Source: Pseudobutyrivibrio sp. (GTDB taxonomy: Bacteria; Bacillota; Clostridia; Lachnospirales; Lachnospiraceae). Taken from it: a stretch of DNA of 64,000 bases. The stretch is from positions 62,001 through 126,000 of the forward strand of contig NZ_SVEV01000003.1 in the NCBI RefSeq assembly GCF_015057185.1, in the 5' to 3' direction. The notes beneath the pieces are model-generated. The model saw only the letters and a list, made by a program, of their open reading frames with translations, ran no database searches and was not told where the DNA came from. The stretch's first letter is position 1; every line of letters begins with the position of its first letter. The position numbers and the translations under genes were made by a program. This document shows positions 1-8,172 of the stretch, piece after piece.

Positions 1-449
1 AGCTCAACGAAACAGGCTTAGTTGACCTAATCAAAGAGGAGGCAGCAAACGGCAAGCCAATCCTTGGCATTTGTCTTGGTATGCAGCTTCTTGGAAATGG
101 TTCTGAGGAGGGTGAACTCCTAGGACTTGGTCTTATAGATTTTGAGTGCAAGCGATTTAATATCCCAGCAGAGATGAATCTCAAGGTTCCTCACATGGGT
201 TGGGACATCGTAGAGTTCAAGAAAAATGTACCACTTTTAGATGGTATTGAGGGACGCCAGCGTTATTATTTTGTTCATACTTATCATGCAGTTTGTAAGA
301 ATGACGAGGATGTTATGATGACCTGTGATTACGGTTATGAGTTTGCTTGTGCAGTAAACAAAGGTAATGTTTACGGCGTGCAATTCCACCCAGAGAAGAG
401 TCACGATTTCGGAATGAGACTTTTAGAAAATTTCACTAAAAAGTGCTAA
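1..449 (+). CDS. hisH: HisH-like glutamine amidotransferase subunit (5' end outside window)
   Basis: This is the C-terminal part of a class I glutamine amidotransferase. The reading frame is open from base 3, well before the track's ATG at 81, so the gene starts upstream of the window. Seen directly: the nucleophile motif GICLGMQLL and the C-terminal His/Glu pair in GVQFHPEKSHDFG. Family knowledge: HisH releases ammonia from glutamine and passes it through HisF. The gene ends 9 bases before the next, which is a HisF homologue of the polysaccharide type, so I infer a role in sugar amidation (WbuY-like) rather than histidine synthesis. The synthetase partner (WbuX-like) would be expected upstream of the window. 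Confidence 0.9.
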   Translation, partial: LNETGLVDLIKEEAANGKPILGICLGMQLLGNGSEEGELLGLGLIDFECKRFNIPAEMNLKVPHMGWDIVEFKKNVPLLDGIEGRQRYYFVHTYHAVCKNDEDVMMTCDYGYEFACAVNKGNVYGVQFHPEKSHDFGMRLLENFTKKC

Positions 450-458
450 GAGGTAGCT

Positions 459-1229
459 ATGTTTAATAGACCAAGAATTATTCCAGTTCTCTTGATTGAT
501 GATAGAGACCTGATTAAAACAATAAATTTCAAAAAGCCAACTTACCTTGGCGACCCTGTCAACGCCCTGAAAATTTTCAATCGCAAGGGTATTGATGAGA
601 TGGCAGTTCTTGATATCTCTGCCAGCAAAAAGGGAATCGAGCCAGATTTTGAGTTGCTTACAGATATGGCATCTGAGGCATTTATGCCATTGTCATATGG
701 CGGCGGCATCAAGACTCTTGATCAGGTAAGAAAGCTTCTTGCTATCGGATATGAGAAAGTAGTTTTAAATACAAGCCTTGTAGAGGATGAGCAGCTCGTT
801 AAGGATGCAGTAGCACTTGCTGGTTCCCAGTCAGTTGTGGCATCAATCGATGCAAAGCTTGTAAAGGGTAAATACAAATGTGTCATCTGCGACGGCACAA
901 AAGTCATCGACATGACTCCAGTAGAGCTTGCAAAGCATGCGGAGGAGCTTGGTGTAGGTGAGATTTTCCTTAACAGCATTGACAGAGATGGAATGATGAC
1001 CGGTTACGATACAAAGCTCATCAATGAAGTAGTTGAGGCTGTCAGCATCCCTGTAACAGCCTGCGGAGGCGCCGGCGGTATCTCAGACCTCAAGGACGCC
1101 CTGGAAAACGGTCACGCTCACGCAGCAGCCGGAGGCAGCATGTTCGTATTCTACGGTCGTTTGAAGGCGGTATTGATTACAGCACCTACCGAAGAGGAGC
1201 TGACTAAGGCAGGGATATATAGCAATTAG
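459..1229 (+). CDS. hisF: HisF2/WbuZ-like acetamidino-sugar cyclase-family protein
   Basis: A complete 256-residue TIM-barrel protein homologous to HisF. It keeps the barrel phosphate motifs (LSYGGGIKT near residue 78, and VTACGGAGG near 200) and the LDISASKKG segment. The N-terminus RIIPVLLIDD, in place of the histidine enzyme's RIIPCLDVKDG, is the pattern I associate with the WbuZ/AglZ-HisF2 subfamily. That subfamily works with HisH-like and WbuX-like proteins to install an amidine (acetamidino) group on nucleotide-linked sugars. The start ATG follows AAGAGGT at good spacing and lies just after hisH, so the two are co-translated. A true histidine role is possible but unlikely in this context. 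Confidence 0.85.
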   Translation: MFNRPRIIPVLLIDDRDLIKTINFKKPTYLGDPVNALKIFNRKGIDEMAVLDISASKKGIEPDFELLTDMASEAFMPLSYGGGIKTLDQVRKLLAIGYEKVVLNTSLVEDEQLVKDAVALAGSQSVVASIDAKLVKGKYKCVICDGTKVIDMTPVELAKHAEELGVGEIFLNSIDRDGMMTGYDTKLINEVVEAVSIPVTACGGAGGISDLKDALENGHAHAAAGGSMFVFYGRLKAVLITAPTEEELTKAGIYSN

Positions 1230-1235
1230 GAGGGA

Positions 1236-1313
1236 CCCGTATACGGGAAGAACCTGATTGCCACGACACACTCACATTTTGCGAAGCAAAATTTTAATAG
1301 TGTGTCTTCCCGT
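1236..1313 (+). promoter_or_regulatory. Structured leader with alternative hairpins
   Basis: The spacer after hisF holds a 12-base palindrome CCCGTATACGGG (1236-1247). It also holds a longer paired element: ACGGGAAG (1243-1250) with CTTCCCGT (1306-1313), ACACACT (1266-1272) with AGTGTGT (1299-1305), and an inner hairpin ATTTTGC-GAA-GCAAAAT (1276-1292). The palindrome and the long stem share bases 1243-1247, so they exclude one another. There is no run of T after the last stem, so it is not a standard terminator. A role in regulating the next gene is inference only. Confidence 0.45.
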
Positions 1314-1327
1314 TTATTAGAGAAAAT

Positions 1328-2551
1328 ATGAAGATTCTATTAATAGATGTTAACTGCAAATACAGCTCCACAGGCAAAATTGTCTACGACCTCTACCGCC
1401 GCCTCAACGCAGACGGTCATGAGGCTCGAATAGCATATGGCCGTGGAGATGTCATAGATGAACCAGGCATTTACAAGTTTGGTTTGGATTGGGAGACCAA
1501 AAAGCATGCAGCCCTCGCACGCATCACAGGCAAAAACGGCTGCTATTCTCCAAAATCTACGGCTCGCTTGATTGAGTATATCAAGGAGTTCAAACCAGAT
1601 TTGATTCATATACACGAGTTGCATGCATACTTTGTTAATCACGGGCAGCTCCTAGAGTTTTTAAAACAGGAGCAGATTCCAGTAGTTTGGACATTCCACT
1701 GCGAATATATGTACACAGGCAAGTGCGGATTCGCATACGAGTGCCAGCAGTACAAGAGCGGCTGTGGACACTGCCCATATTTGCACGAGTATGTTAGCTC
1801 ACTCGGTATTGATAGGACTGCACAGCTGCTTTCAGAGAAAAAGCAGAGCATGGAAGGCCTTAATCTAAAGGCTATTGTGACACCTTCAAAGTGGCTTGCA
1901 GATAAAACAAAGGAAACATACCTGTATAAAAACAATATTCAGGTTATTCATAATGGTATAGACACAGACGGCATATTCTATCCTAGACAAAAGGATGAGA
2001 GCCTGCGAGCAGAGTATGGCATACCAGCAGACGCTAGACTGATTCTTGCTGTTGCCCCTACTATCATGGATGTCCGCAAGGGCGGCCAGATGGTTTTAGA
2101 TTTGGCAGAGACTATGCCTGAGACACACTTCGTGCTTGTAGGCGCTAACGAGACAAAACGTCACTCAGCAAATGTTCAGCTAATTGCTCGCACAAAGGAC
2201 CAGGACGAGCTTGCTCGTTGGTATTCTGAGGCGGATTTGTTTATAATATGCTCTAAGGCAGAAAATTTCCCTACCACATGTATCGAGGCACTTTGCTGTG
2301 GCACAGCCGTAGTAGGGCTTGACGAATGTGGCACAAAGGAAACTGCACCATCACCTTACGGCACCTTCGTAAAGGTGGACATAGCCGGTGACGCCGACGT
2401 AAAATACGCCGCCACCATCGAGGCACTGCAGCAGGCAATAGATTCACAGCTCGCCCGTGGCCTATCCGCAGACGAAATCCGTGCCTATGCCGTAGAAAAC
2501 TACGACAACCGTGTCATGTACCAACGTTATTTGACTGTATACAACAACTAG
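1328..2551 (+). CDS. Glycosyltransferase family 4 (WcaC-like)
   Basis: A 407-residue GT-B glycosyltransferase. The N-terminal domain begins MKILLIDVNC and contains the STGKIV donor-side loop and the segment HIHELHAYF (about residues 98-106). A cysteine-rich stretch (CGFAYECQQYKSGCGHC, about 138-155) is typical of WcaC/GT4 proteins that act in colanic-acid-like clusters. The C-terminal nucleotide-sugar domain has the E-x7-E element in ENFPTTCIEALCCG (about 318-331). It probably adds one sugar to a lipid-linked repeat unit at the inner membrane face. Acceptor and donor cannot be read from sequence. The ribosome site is weak (AGAGAAAAT). Confidence 0.85.
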   Translation: MKILLIDVNCKYSSTGKIVYDLYRRLNADGHEARIAYGRGDVIDEPGIYKFGLDWETKKHAALARITGKNGCYSPKSTARLIEYIKEFKPDLIHIHELHAYFVNHGQLLEFLKQEQIPVVWTFHCEYMYTGKCGFAYECQQYKSGCGHCPYLHEYVSSLGIDRTAQLLSEKKQSMEGLNLKAIVTPSKWLADKTKETYLYKNNIQVIHNGIDTDGIFYPRQKDESLRAEYGIPADARLILAVAPTIMDVRKGGQMVLDLAETMPETHFVLVGANETKRHSANVQLIARTKDQDELARWYSEADLFIICSKAENFPTTCIEALCCGTAVVGLDECGTKETAPSPYGTFVKVDIAGDADVKYAATIEALQQAIDSQLARGLSADEIRAYAVENYDNRVMYQRYLTVYNN

Positions 2552-2581
2552 CCAAGTAACGATGCTGCATGCTACTATTCA

Positions 2582-2777
2582 ATATTTATGAAAACCATAA
2601 ATATAATTATTATTTATATTTAAAATAGTATTTGTTACGATTTGAAATTAAAATTTGCATCTGTAGCTATCAAGCTCTGAGTGTTGTCGTAGGAGACGTG
2701 TCAGTCGACGAAGACAATATCTCAGGCTTGAGAGCGTAACAGGTGCTATGTAAATAGTCTGAGAACGTAACAAATAC
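2582..2777 (+). repeat. Intergenic imperfect-palindrome element, copy A, inside larger stems
   Basis: The 243-base spacer before the next gene is full of inverted repeats. The core, 2661-2742, matches copies B and C: CTGTAGCTATCAAGCTCTGAG opens it and CTCAGGCTTGAGAGCGTAACAG closes it, with an inner stem TTGTC/GACAA around the conserved loop segment GTGTCAGTCGACGAAG. The core is enclosed by a perfect 12-base stem GTATTTGTTACG (2628-2639) and CGTAACAAATAC (2766-2777). Upstream is a 9-base hairpin ATATTTATG-AAAAC-CATAAATAT (2582-2604). It ends just before the GAGGAG ribosome site of the following gene. Confidence 0.7.
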
Positions 2778-2793
2778 GAGGAGTAAATTAAGA

Positions 2794-3957
2794 ATGAAAA
2801 TATTGCATATAGGCATGCCTTCACATTTTACTGAGGGCATGTTGTATCAGGAAAATATGTTGATAGCCATGAATGTGAAGGACGGCCACGATGTTACAAT
2901 CATCACGGATGTCTACCACTACGAGGGCAGCAAGCTTGTAGAGTGTCCAGAGGAGGACCGCATCATGGAAAATGGTGCTCGCCTCATCAGACTCAAATAC
3001 GACCGAGTATTTTTCAGTGATCTTTGGACAGAGAAGATTCAAAAGTGCCGCAAGCTGAAAAAATACCTTAACGAGATTGCCCCAGACACAATCCTTTACC
3101 ATGGTGTTTGTGGTTACGAGATGATGGATGTTGCAAGCTATTGCAAGAAACATCCAGAGTGCTTGTTCTTCATGGATAGCCACGAGGACTACACTAATTC
3201 GGCTATGACACCACTGAGCAAGGCATTTTATAAATATATCCACGGTCATTTTGTTCACAAGGCATTGCCAGAGGTGGACAAGGTCCTTTACATCGGAATC
3301 CAGATGAAGGAGTGGCTCAAGGATATCTATGATATTCCTGATGAGAAAATGGAATTCATGGCTCTTGGTGGCATCATTTATTCTCTTGATGAGCAAAAGG
3401 AAGCCAGACAGGATATCATTAATCGATTTGCACTTCCACAGGATGCAATCATTCTTGCTCACTCTGGTAAGCTGGAGGCTGGCAAGCGTACAGCAGAATT
3501 GCTCCAGGCATTCAATCAGATAGATGACCCAAGACTTGCACTGTTTGTTTTTGGTTCTATTCCAAAGGATATGGAGTCTACACTTAGACCATTATTGGAT
3601 TCCAACAGCCGTATTCATTTCATGGGCTGGAAGGTCAATAAGGAAATCGAGAAATTCTTGGCAGGCGTTGACCTATACTGTCAGCCAGGCGGGCAGTCAT
3701 CTACATTTGAGACAGCTATTTGCTGTGGATGTGTCAATATGACCTACCCACACGCCACCTACAAGGATGAGACCTACAGCGACTGCGGCGGAGACAATTA
3801 TTTCTTCGTTGATACAGTGGAGGATATGGTGGATGTGCTCAAAACAATCACCGAGAATCCTATGGTATTAGAGCAGAAAAAGGCAAAATCCTTTGCTTTT
3901 GCTAAGCTTCAGTTCGATTACGAGGTAATCGCCAGAAGAATTTATACACTTGAATAG
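2794..3957 (+). CDS. Glycosyltransferase, GT-B fold
   Basis: A 387-residue protein beginning MKILHIGMPS, with the two-domain layout of GT4-like enzymes. The C-terminal domain contains LAHSGKLEAGKRTAELL (donor-binding region, about residues 210-227), HFMGW, and a late segment YCQPGGQSSTFETAICCG that replaces the usual E-x7-E motif. A divergent donor site is therefore likely. It sits between other glycosyltransferases and probably adds a sugar to the repeat unit. Start chosen at the ATG after GAGGAG. The palindromic repeat copy A lies directly upstream. Confidence 0.75.
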   Translation: MKILHIGMPSHFTEGMLYQENMLIAMNVKDGHDVTIITDVYHYEGSKLVECPEEDRIMENGARLIRLKYDRVFFSDLWTEKIQKCRKLKKYLNEIAPDTILYHGVCGYEMMDVASYCKKHPECLFFMDSHEDYTNSAMTPLSKAFYKYIHGHFVHKALPEVDKVLYIGIQMKEWLKDIYDIPDEKMEFMALGGIIYSLDEQKEARQDIINRFALPQDAIILAHSGKLEAGKRTAELLQAFNQIDDPRLALFVFGSIPKDMESTLRPLLDSNSRIHFMGWKVNKEIEKFLAGVDLYCQPGGQSSTFETAICCGCVNMTYPHATYKDETYSDCGGDNYFFVDTVEDMVDVLKTITENPMVLEQKKAKSFAFAKLQFDYEVIARRIYTLE

Positions 3958-3967
3958 AGGAAGTTGT

Positions 3968-4930
3968 ATGACTAACAAGGAATTATTTGATAAATTTTGT
4001 AAAGAGGTATACGTATGTATATACTCTCAGCCATGGTGGTTAGACGCCATCATCGGCGCAGACAATTGGGATGTATGGATCTATGAAAAGGGCGGTAATG
4101 TTTTCGCTGCCATGCCATATTACCTAGAAGAGAAAAATGGCGTGAGACGTATCACTAAGCCACCTCTCACTCAGACTAATGGTCTCATTATCAATTACAA
4201 AGAGGCCCCTCAGAACATTGCCAAGATTCAGGCATATGAGGAAGAGATTTGTAATGCAGCCATGGACTTCATCGAGTCTATGGGACTTGATTTATACGAG
4301 CAGAACTACCAGTACAGATTCCAGAATTTCCTTCCATATTTCTGGAGGAGATATACTATCTATCCACGAGTTACCTATGTTATCGAGGATACAAGTGATA
4401 TGGAAAAAGTAGAGGCTGGTATTACCAATAAATATCGCCGTAACATCCGCAAGGGTCAAAAGAATCTTTGCCGCATTGGAGAGATTGATGCAGATACATT
4501 CTACACAGAGCACGAGAAGATTTTTGCAAAACAGGACCTCCCTGTTCCTTTCACTCGTGAGCAGTGGAAGAGTCTCTATGCAGCAGCATATGAGCATGAG
4601 GCTGGCAAGGTTATAGCAGCCTATGATGAAAATGATAACGTAATGTCGGTGTTATTCCTTTGCTGGGATGACGACGCTGTTTATCTTGATGCAGGCGGTC
4701 CAATGCCAGAATATGCCAAGTTCGAGTCATACGAGGCACTGGTTTACGAGGGAATCAAATTAGCCCATGAAAAGGGATTAAAATTCGATTTTGAAGGCAG
4801 TGTTGTAAAACAAATCAATCACAGCTTTAGAGAGTACGGGGGTAGACCAGTGGAGTATTATCGTTTCCGCAAGGTCTTCAACCCAGACATTATTAGAAAA
4901 GAAGCAGAAGAAGCAATTTCAAGATTATGA
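3968..4930 (+). CDS. GNAT/FemAB-like acyltransferase
   Basis: The track starts at a TTG (3950) inside the previous gene. The ATG at 3968 is better, because AGAGGA (3956-3961) lies 6 bases before it, giving about 320 residues. The protein has the double-GNAT look of FemAB-like acetyltransferases found in glycan clusters. Residues such as YRRNIRKGQKNL in the middle and VYLDAGG followed by FDFEGSVVKQINHSFREYGG near the end match the family pattern. It probably acylates an amino sugar or transfers an aminoacyl group. The substrate is unknown. The stop overlaps the next start (ATGA), so translation is coupled. Confidence 0.7.
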   Translation: MTNKELFDKFCKEVYVCIYSQPWWLDAIIGADNWDVWIYEKGGNVFAAMPYYLEEKNGVRRITKPPLTQTNGLIINYKEAPQNIAKIQAYEEEICNAAMDFIESMGLDLYEQNYQYRFQNFLPYFWRRYTIYPRVTYVIEDTSDMEKVEAGITNKYRRNIRKGQKNLCRIGEIDADTFYTEHEKIFAKQDLPVPFTREQWKSLYAAAYEHEAGKVIAAYDENDNVMSVLFLCWDDDAVYLDAGGPMPEYAKFESYEALVYEGIKLAHEKGLKFDFEGSVVKQINHSFREYGGRPVEYYRFRKVFNPDIIRKEAEEAISRL

Positions 4931-6006
4931 TAAAGACAGAATTTGACTACAAGGTCGATTTACAAAATAAAAATATATTAATAGTAATGCCAAAGTTTTA
5001 CGCTTATCAGTCTAAAATGAAAGAGGACCTGATAGCTAGAGGTGCCAATCCACATTTCTATGATGAGGAGCCAGAAAAGACCAAGTTCCTTATTATGAAA
5101 AACATGGAGAGCATCTTCCATAAAAAGGATGCCTTTGGCAAGTTCAACCGCAGGCTTACAGAGAAAATATTGGCAGAGATGCCAGCTGGCGGCTACGATT
5201 ATTTCCTAGTAATCCGTGGTAATGTTTTAGATGAGCAGTTTGTAAATGATATCAAGCTAAAAGCCCTAAAGGCTGGCGGCAAATCCATTTACTACTCATG
5301 GGACTCATTTGAGAATATGCGCCATGCAGGTAAAATCGGACAGCTCTTCGACTGGAGAGGTACTTTTGATTCAGTTGACGCTGCAAACTCTGACATGGGC
5401 TACGAATTACTCCCATTATTCTACTCAGACGATTTTGATGCTGAGAAATTGGAGATGCCTACTGACTACAAGTATGATTACGTCAGTGTTTCAGCATTTT
5501 TCCCATTTAGATACAGATATTTCAAAGCTTTCAAGGAAGCTAATCCTGACAAAAAGCTTTGCCTAAAAATATATTTAAATCCTAGCGTTTATCGTGGCAA
5601 AAAGCTAAAGGATCCAAAGCTAGTGAAGAATCTAGATATGGACATTGTTAGCTTCGAGCCATTTTCTCCAGAGGCAATCCGTGACCTTTGCAAAAACTCA
5701 AAGGCTGTCCTTGATTTGGCACATGAGCAACAGCAGGGTCTGACAATGCGTACAATGGAGACTCTTGGAATCAAGCGAAAGTTAGTTACAAATAACATAT
5801 ATTTAAAGGACTATGAGTTCTATAATGAGACTAATGATGTGATTCTCACTGATTTGGCTGCAAAGGCTGATGAGGCTGAGAAAACTGGAGATTACAGTGC
5901 ATTCAAGCTCCCTGACGCCGACTGGCTGGACAAGCCATATGCCGAGGACGAGCGCATGCGCAAACGCTACAGCATCCACGCTTGGATAGATAACCTCTTC
6001 AGGTAG
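4927..6006 (+). CDS. CgeB/Eps11J-like putative glycosyltransferase
   Basis: A 359-residue soluble protein. The C-terminal motif LDLAHEQQQGLTMRTMETLGIKRKLVTNN is characteristic of a family annotated as Eps11J-like or CgeB-like in streptococcal and clostridial polysaccharide loci; activity has rarely been shown. The N-terminus (ILIVMPKFYAY) forms a Rossmann-like domain. The start overlaps the upstream stop by four bases (ATGA). I infer a glycosyltransferase or repeat-unit modifying role from fold and context only. Confidence 0.6.
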   Translation: MIKTEFDYKVDLQNKNILIVMPKFYAYQSKMKEDLIARGANPHFYDEEPEKTKFLIMKNMESIFHKKDAFGKFNRRLTEKILAEMPAGGYDYFLVIRGNVLDEQFVNDIKLKALKAGGKSIYYSWDSFENMRHAGKIGQLFDWRGTFDSVDAANSDMGYELLPLFYSDDFDAEKLEMPTDYKYDYVSVSAFFPFRYRYFKAFKEANPDKKLCLKIYLNPSVYRGKKLKDPKLVKNLDMDIVSFEPFSPEAIRDLCKNSKAVLDLAHEQQQGLTMRTMETLGIKRKLVTNNIYLKDYEFYNETNDVILTDLAAKADEAEKTGDYSAFKLPDADWLDKPYAEDERMRKRYSIHAWIDNLFR

Positions 6007-6082
6007 TCACATCGTAGTTACGGTATATTTGATTAATGATTAATAGAGTAGATTATTATTTAAATATATATTTTTAAATGAG

Positions 6083-6240
6083 CCAGTAGCTATCAATCTC
6101 TTGATGATCCTTTAGTGAGACATGTTAGTCGAAGAAAGGTTCAAAATTATCCTTGCAAATGCAAGGTAATTTTGTGGCCTAGTAAGCGAAGCTTACATAC
6201 CCGTAGGCGGAGTATTATTAAGGATTGAGAGCGTAACTGG
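6083..6240 (+). repeat. Intergenic imperfect-palindrome element, copy B, with two inserted hairpins
   Basis: It begins CCAGTAGCTATCAATCTCTT and ends AAGGATTGAGAGCGTAACTGG, the same frame as copies A and C. Stem partners have changed together: CAATC/GATTG here against CAAGC/GCTTG in A and C. The inner stem is CCTTT/AAAGG around ATGTTAGTCGAAGA. Compared with A and C it carries about 75 extra bases: a 14-base-pair hairpin CAAAATTATCCTTGC-AAAT-GCAAGGTAATTTTG, and a GTAAGC-GAA-GCTTAC hairpin that also occurs at 8173-8192. It ends just before the CTAGGAG ribosome site of the epimerase gene. Confidence 0.7.
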
Positions 6241-6258
6241 CGGACTAGGAGTATATAA

Positions 6259-7089
6259 ATGAAATATTTAGTAACAGGTGCTAATGGTTATATAGGTCAG
6301 GGTGTAGTTAAGACTATGTTAGACCTAGGTGCTGAGGTCGTAGCCACAGACTTTCATACTGACGATGTTGATTCTCGTGCCAAGAGGATTGATGCAGATT
6401 TGTTTACACTTGAGGATCCATATGGCTTTTTTGAGAAGCCTGATGTTGTGATTCATCTAGCATGGCGTGACGGATTCAGACATGCATCTGAGAATCATAT
6501 GAATGATTTACCAAAGCACTATGCTTTTATAGAGAAAATGTGCCGTGCCGGCATCAGAAAAATGTGTGTAATGGGTACAATGCATGAGATAGGCTTTATG
6601 GAGGGCTGCATCAAGGCAGAGACACCATGCGCTCCACAGTCACTTTACGGCATCGCGAAAAATGCCCTTAGACAGGCTACAATGCTTATTTGCAAGGAGA
6701 CAGGAGTAAAACTTCAGTGGCTCAGAGGCTACTACATTGTTGGTAATACTCACAAGGGCTGCAGCATTTTCTCAAAGCTTACTGCAGCAGCAGAGGCTGG
6801 CGATGAGACATTCCCATTTACAACAGGTCAGAATCAGTTTGATTTTACAGACTATGATTTGTTCTGTGAGCAGGTTGCAAAGGCTAGCATGCAGGATGAG
6901 GTCCTTGGCATCATCGAATGCTGCACAGGTCATCCGATGAAGCTTGCTGACCGCGTTGAGAAATTCATCACAGACAACGGATACTCTATCAGCCTAGCTT
7001 ATGGCACCTTCCCAGATCGTCCATACGATTCGAAGGCCGTTTGGGGCGACTCGTCTAAGATAGACAAGATAATGATGAACTATAAATAG
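6259..7089 (+). CDS. NAD(P)-dependent sugar epimerase/dehydratase (extended SDR)
   Basis: A 276-residue extended short-chain dehydrogenase. The dinucleotide motif GANGYIG is at residues 7-13, and the catalytic Y-x3-K is in SLYGIAKNAL (about 130-139). It is shorter than typical 4,6-dehydratases (about 320-360 residues) and fits an epimerase or 4-keto-reductase acting on a nucleotide sugar. The partner glycosyltransferase lies downstream. The start is supported by CTAGGAG 7 bases upstream. The exact sugar cannot be assigned. Confidence 0.8.
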   Translation: MKYLVTGANGYIGQGVVKTMLDLGAEVVATDFHTDDVDSRAKRIDADLFTLEDPYGFFEKPDVVIHLAWRDGFRHASENHMNDLPKHYAFIEKMCRAGIRKMCVMGTMHEIGFMEGCIKAETPCAPQSLYGIAKNALRQATMLICKETGVKLQWLRGYYIVGNTHKGCSIFSKLTAAAEAGDETFPFTTGQNQFDFTDYDLFCEQVAKASMQDEVLGIIECCTGHPMKLADRVEKFITDNGYSISLAYGTFPDRPYDSKAVWGDSSKIDKIMMNYK

Positions 7090-7173
7090 CCAGTAACTAT
7101 CAAGCTCTTAGTGTTTCCGAAGGGAACATTTTAGTGACCGAAGGAAATATCTAAGGCTTGAGAGTGTAACTGG
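7090..7173 (+). repeat. Intergenic imperfect-palindrome element, copy C
   Basis: It starts at the base after the stop codon of the epimerase gene: CCAGTAACTATCAAGCTCTTAG ... CTAAGGCTTGAGAGTGTAACTGG. The outer stem is CCAGT/ACTGG, then CAAGC/GCTTG and CTTAG/CTAAG. The inner stem TTTCC/GGAAA encloses ATTTTAGTGACCGAA. This is the shortest and cleanest of the three copies (84 bases) and sits directly before a ribosome site and the next gene. Confidence 0.75.
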
Positions 7174-7191
7174 CGAGAGAAAGGGTTAATT

Positions 7192-8157
7192 ATGAAACCA
7201 ATTTTGTACATTGTAATTCCATGTTACAACGAGGAGCAGGTGCTTCCTATTACAGCTCCTATGTTTTTAGACAAAATCAAGGAGCTTGTAAACTTAGATA
7301 AAATTGACGATAAATCTCGTGTCATGTTCGTAAATGATGGTTCTAAGGACAAGACATGGGAAATCATCAAGGATTTGGCAAAGCAGGATGAGCACTTTGT
7401 AGGTATCACACAGAGCCGTAACCGCGGTCACCAGAATGCAGTTCTTGCTGGTCTCATGGAAGCAAAGGAGCTTTGTGATATCACTATTTCTATCGACTGC
7501 GATGGTCAGGATGATATTAATGCAATGAATGAAATGGTTGATGCTTATGCAGATGGCTGTGAGATTGTTTACGGAGTACGTAATAGCCGCCAGACAGATA
7601 CATTCTTCAAGAGATTCACAGCTGAGAGCTTCTACAAGCTTTTAAATGGCATGGGCGCAGAGGTTGTATTCAACCACGCAGATTACCGTCTTGTTTCTAG
7701 CCGCGTTCTTAATGAATTTGCAAACTTCAAGGAGGTAAACCTTTTCCTTAGAGGAATGTTCCCACTTGTAGGTTTCAAGAGCACTAGCGTTTACTATGCA
7801 CGTAATGAGCGTATTGCAGGCGAGAGCCACTATCCACTTTCCAAGATGCTGTCCCTTGCATTTGACGGTATCACATCACTCAGTGTCAAGCCTATCAGAA
7901 TGATTACAGGCATGGGTGTGTTTGTATCATTTGTCAGCTTAGTACTTTTAATCTATTCAATCGTACAGCATTTCCTTGGAAATACAGATTCAGGTTGGTC
8001 TAGCCTTATGGTTGCCATCTGCTTCCTTGGGGGCGTGCAGCTCATTTCCCTTGGTGTTATTGGTGAGTACGTTGGTAAGACCTACATGGAGACCAAGCAG
8101 AGACCACGCTATATCATCAGCGAGAAAACTTATGAAATGTGCCAAAAAGATGACTAG
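7192..8157 (+). CDS. GT2 polyprenyl-phosphate sugar synthase (GtrB/DPM1-like)
   Basis: A 321-residue membrane-bound GT2. The GT-A domain begins IVIPCYNEEQVLP, followed by FVNDGSKDKTW and SIDCDGQDD (the DxD region, about residue 100). Two transmembrane helices end the protein (about 236-258 and 270-292). The layout matches GtrB/DPM1 enzymes, which move a sugar from UDP- or GDP-sugar to undecaprenyl phosphate; GT-C enzymes then use the product outside the membrane. Paralogues occur at 18824 and 36233. The stop codon lies inside an A/T-rich inverted repeat. Confidence 0.85.
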   Translation: MKPILYIVIPCYNEEQVLPITAPMFLDKIKELVNLDKIDDKSRVMFVNDGSKDKTWEIIKDLAKQDEHFVGITQSRNRGHQNAVLAGLMEAKELCDITISIDCDGQDDINAMNEMVDAYADGCEIVYGVRNSRQTDTFFKRFTAESFYKLLNGMGAEVVFNHADYRLVSSRVLNEFANFKEVNLFLRGMFPLVGFKSTSVYYARNERIAGESHYPLSKMLSLAFDGITSLSVKPIRMITGMGVFVSFVSLVLLIYSIVQHFLGNTDSGWSSLMVAICFLGGVQLISLGVIGEYVGKTYMETKQRPRYIISEKTYEMCQKDD

Positions 8158-8168
8158 TCATCTTTTTG
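8143..8168. terminator. Possible weak terminator over the stop codon
   Basis: A perfect inverted repeat, CAAAAAGATGA-CTAG-TCATCTTTTTG, spans the TAG stop of the GT2 gene. It ends in five T and begins with five A, so it could work in either direction. The stem has few G-C pairs, and the next gene reads on 46 bases later, so termination would be partial at best. Confidence 0.3.
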
Positions 8169-8172
8169 TGTA

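Noticed and set aside
459-1229. HisF as evidence for a histidine operon
   Set aside because: The N-terminal sequence type and the downstream glycan genes fit the acetamidino/WbuZ branch better. No other his gene is visible.
2821-3462. 213-aa minus-strand ORF opposite the glycosyltransferase
   Set aside because: It is the complement of a clear + strand gene, has no ribosome site, and its translation (Cys/His/Leu-rich) matches no family.
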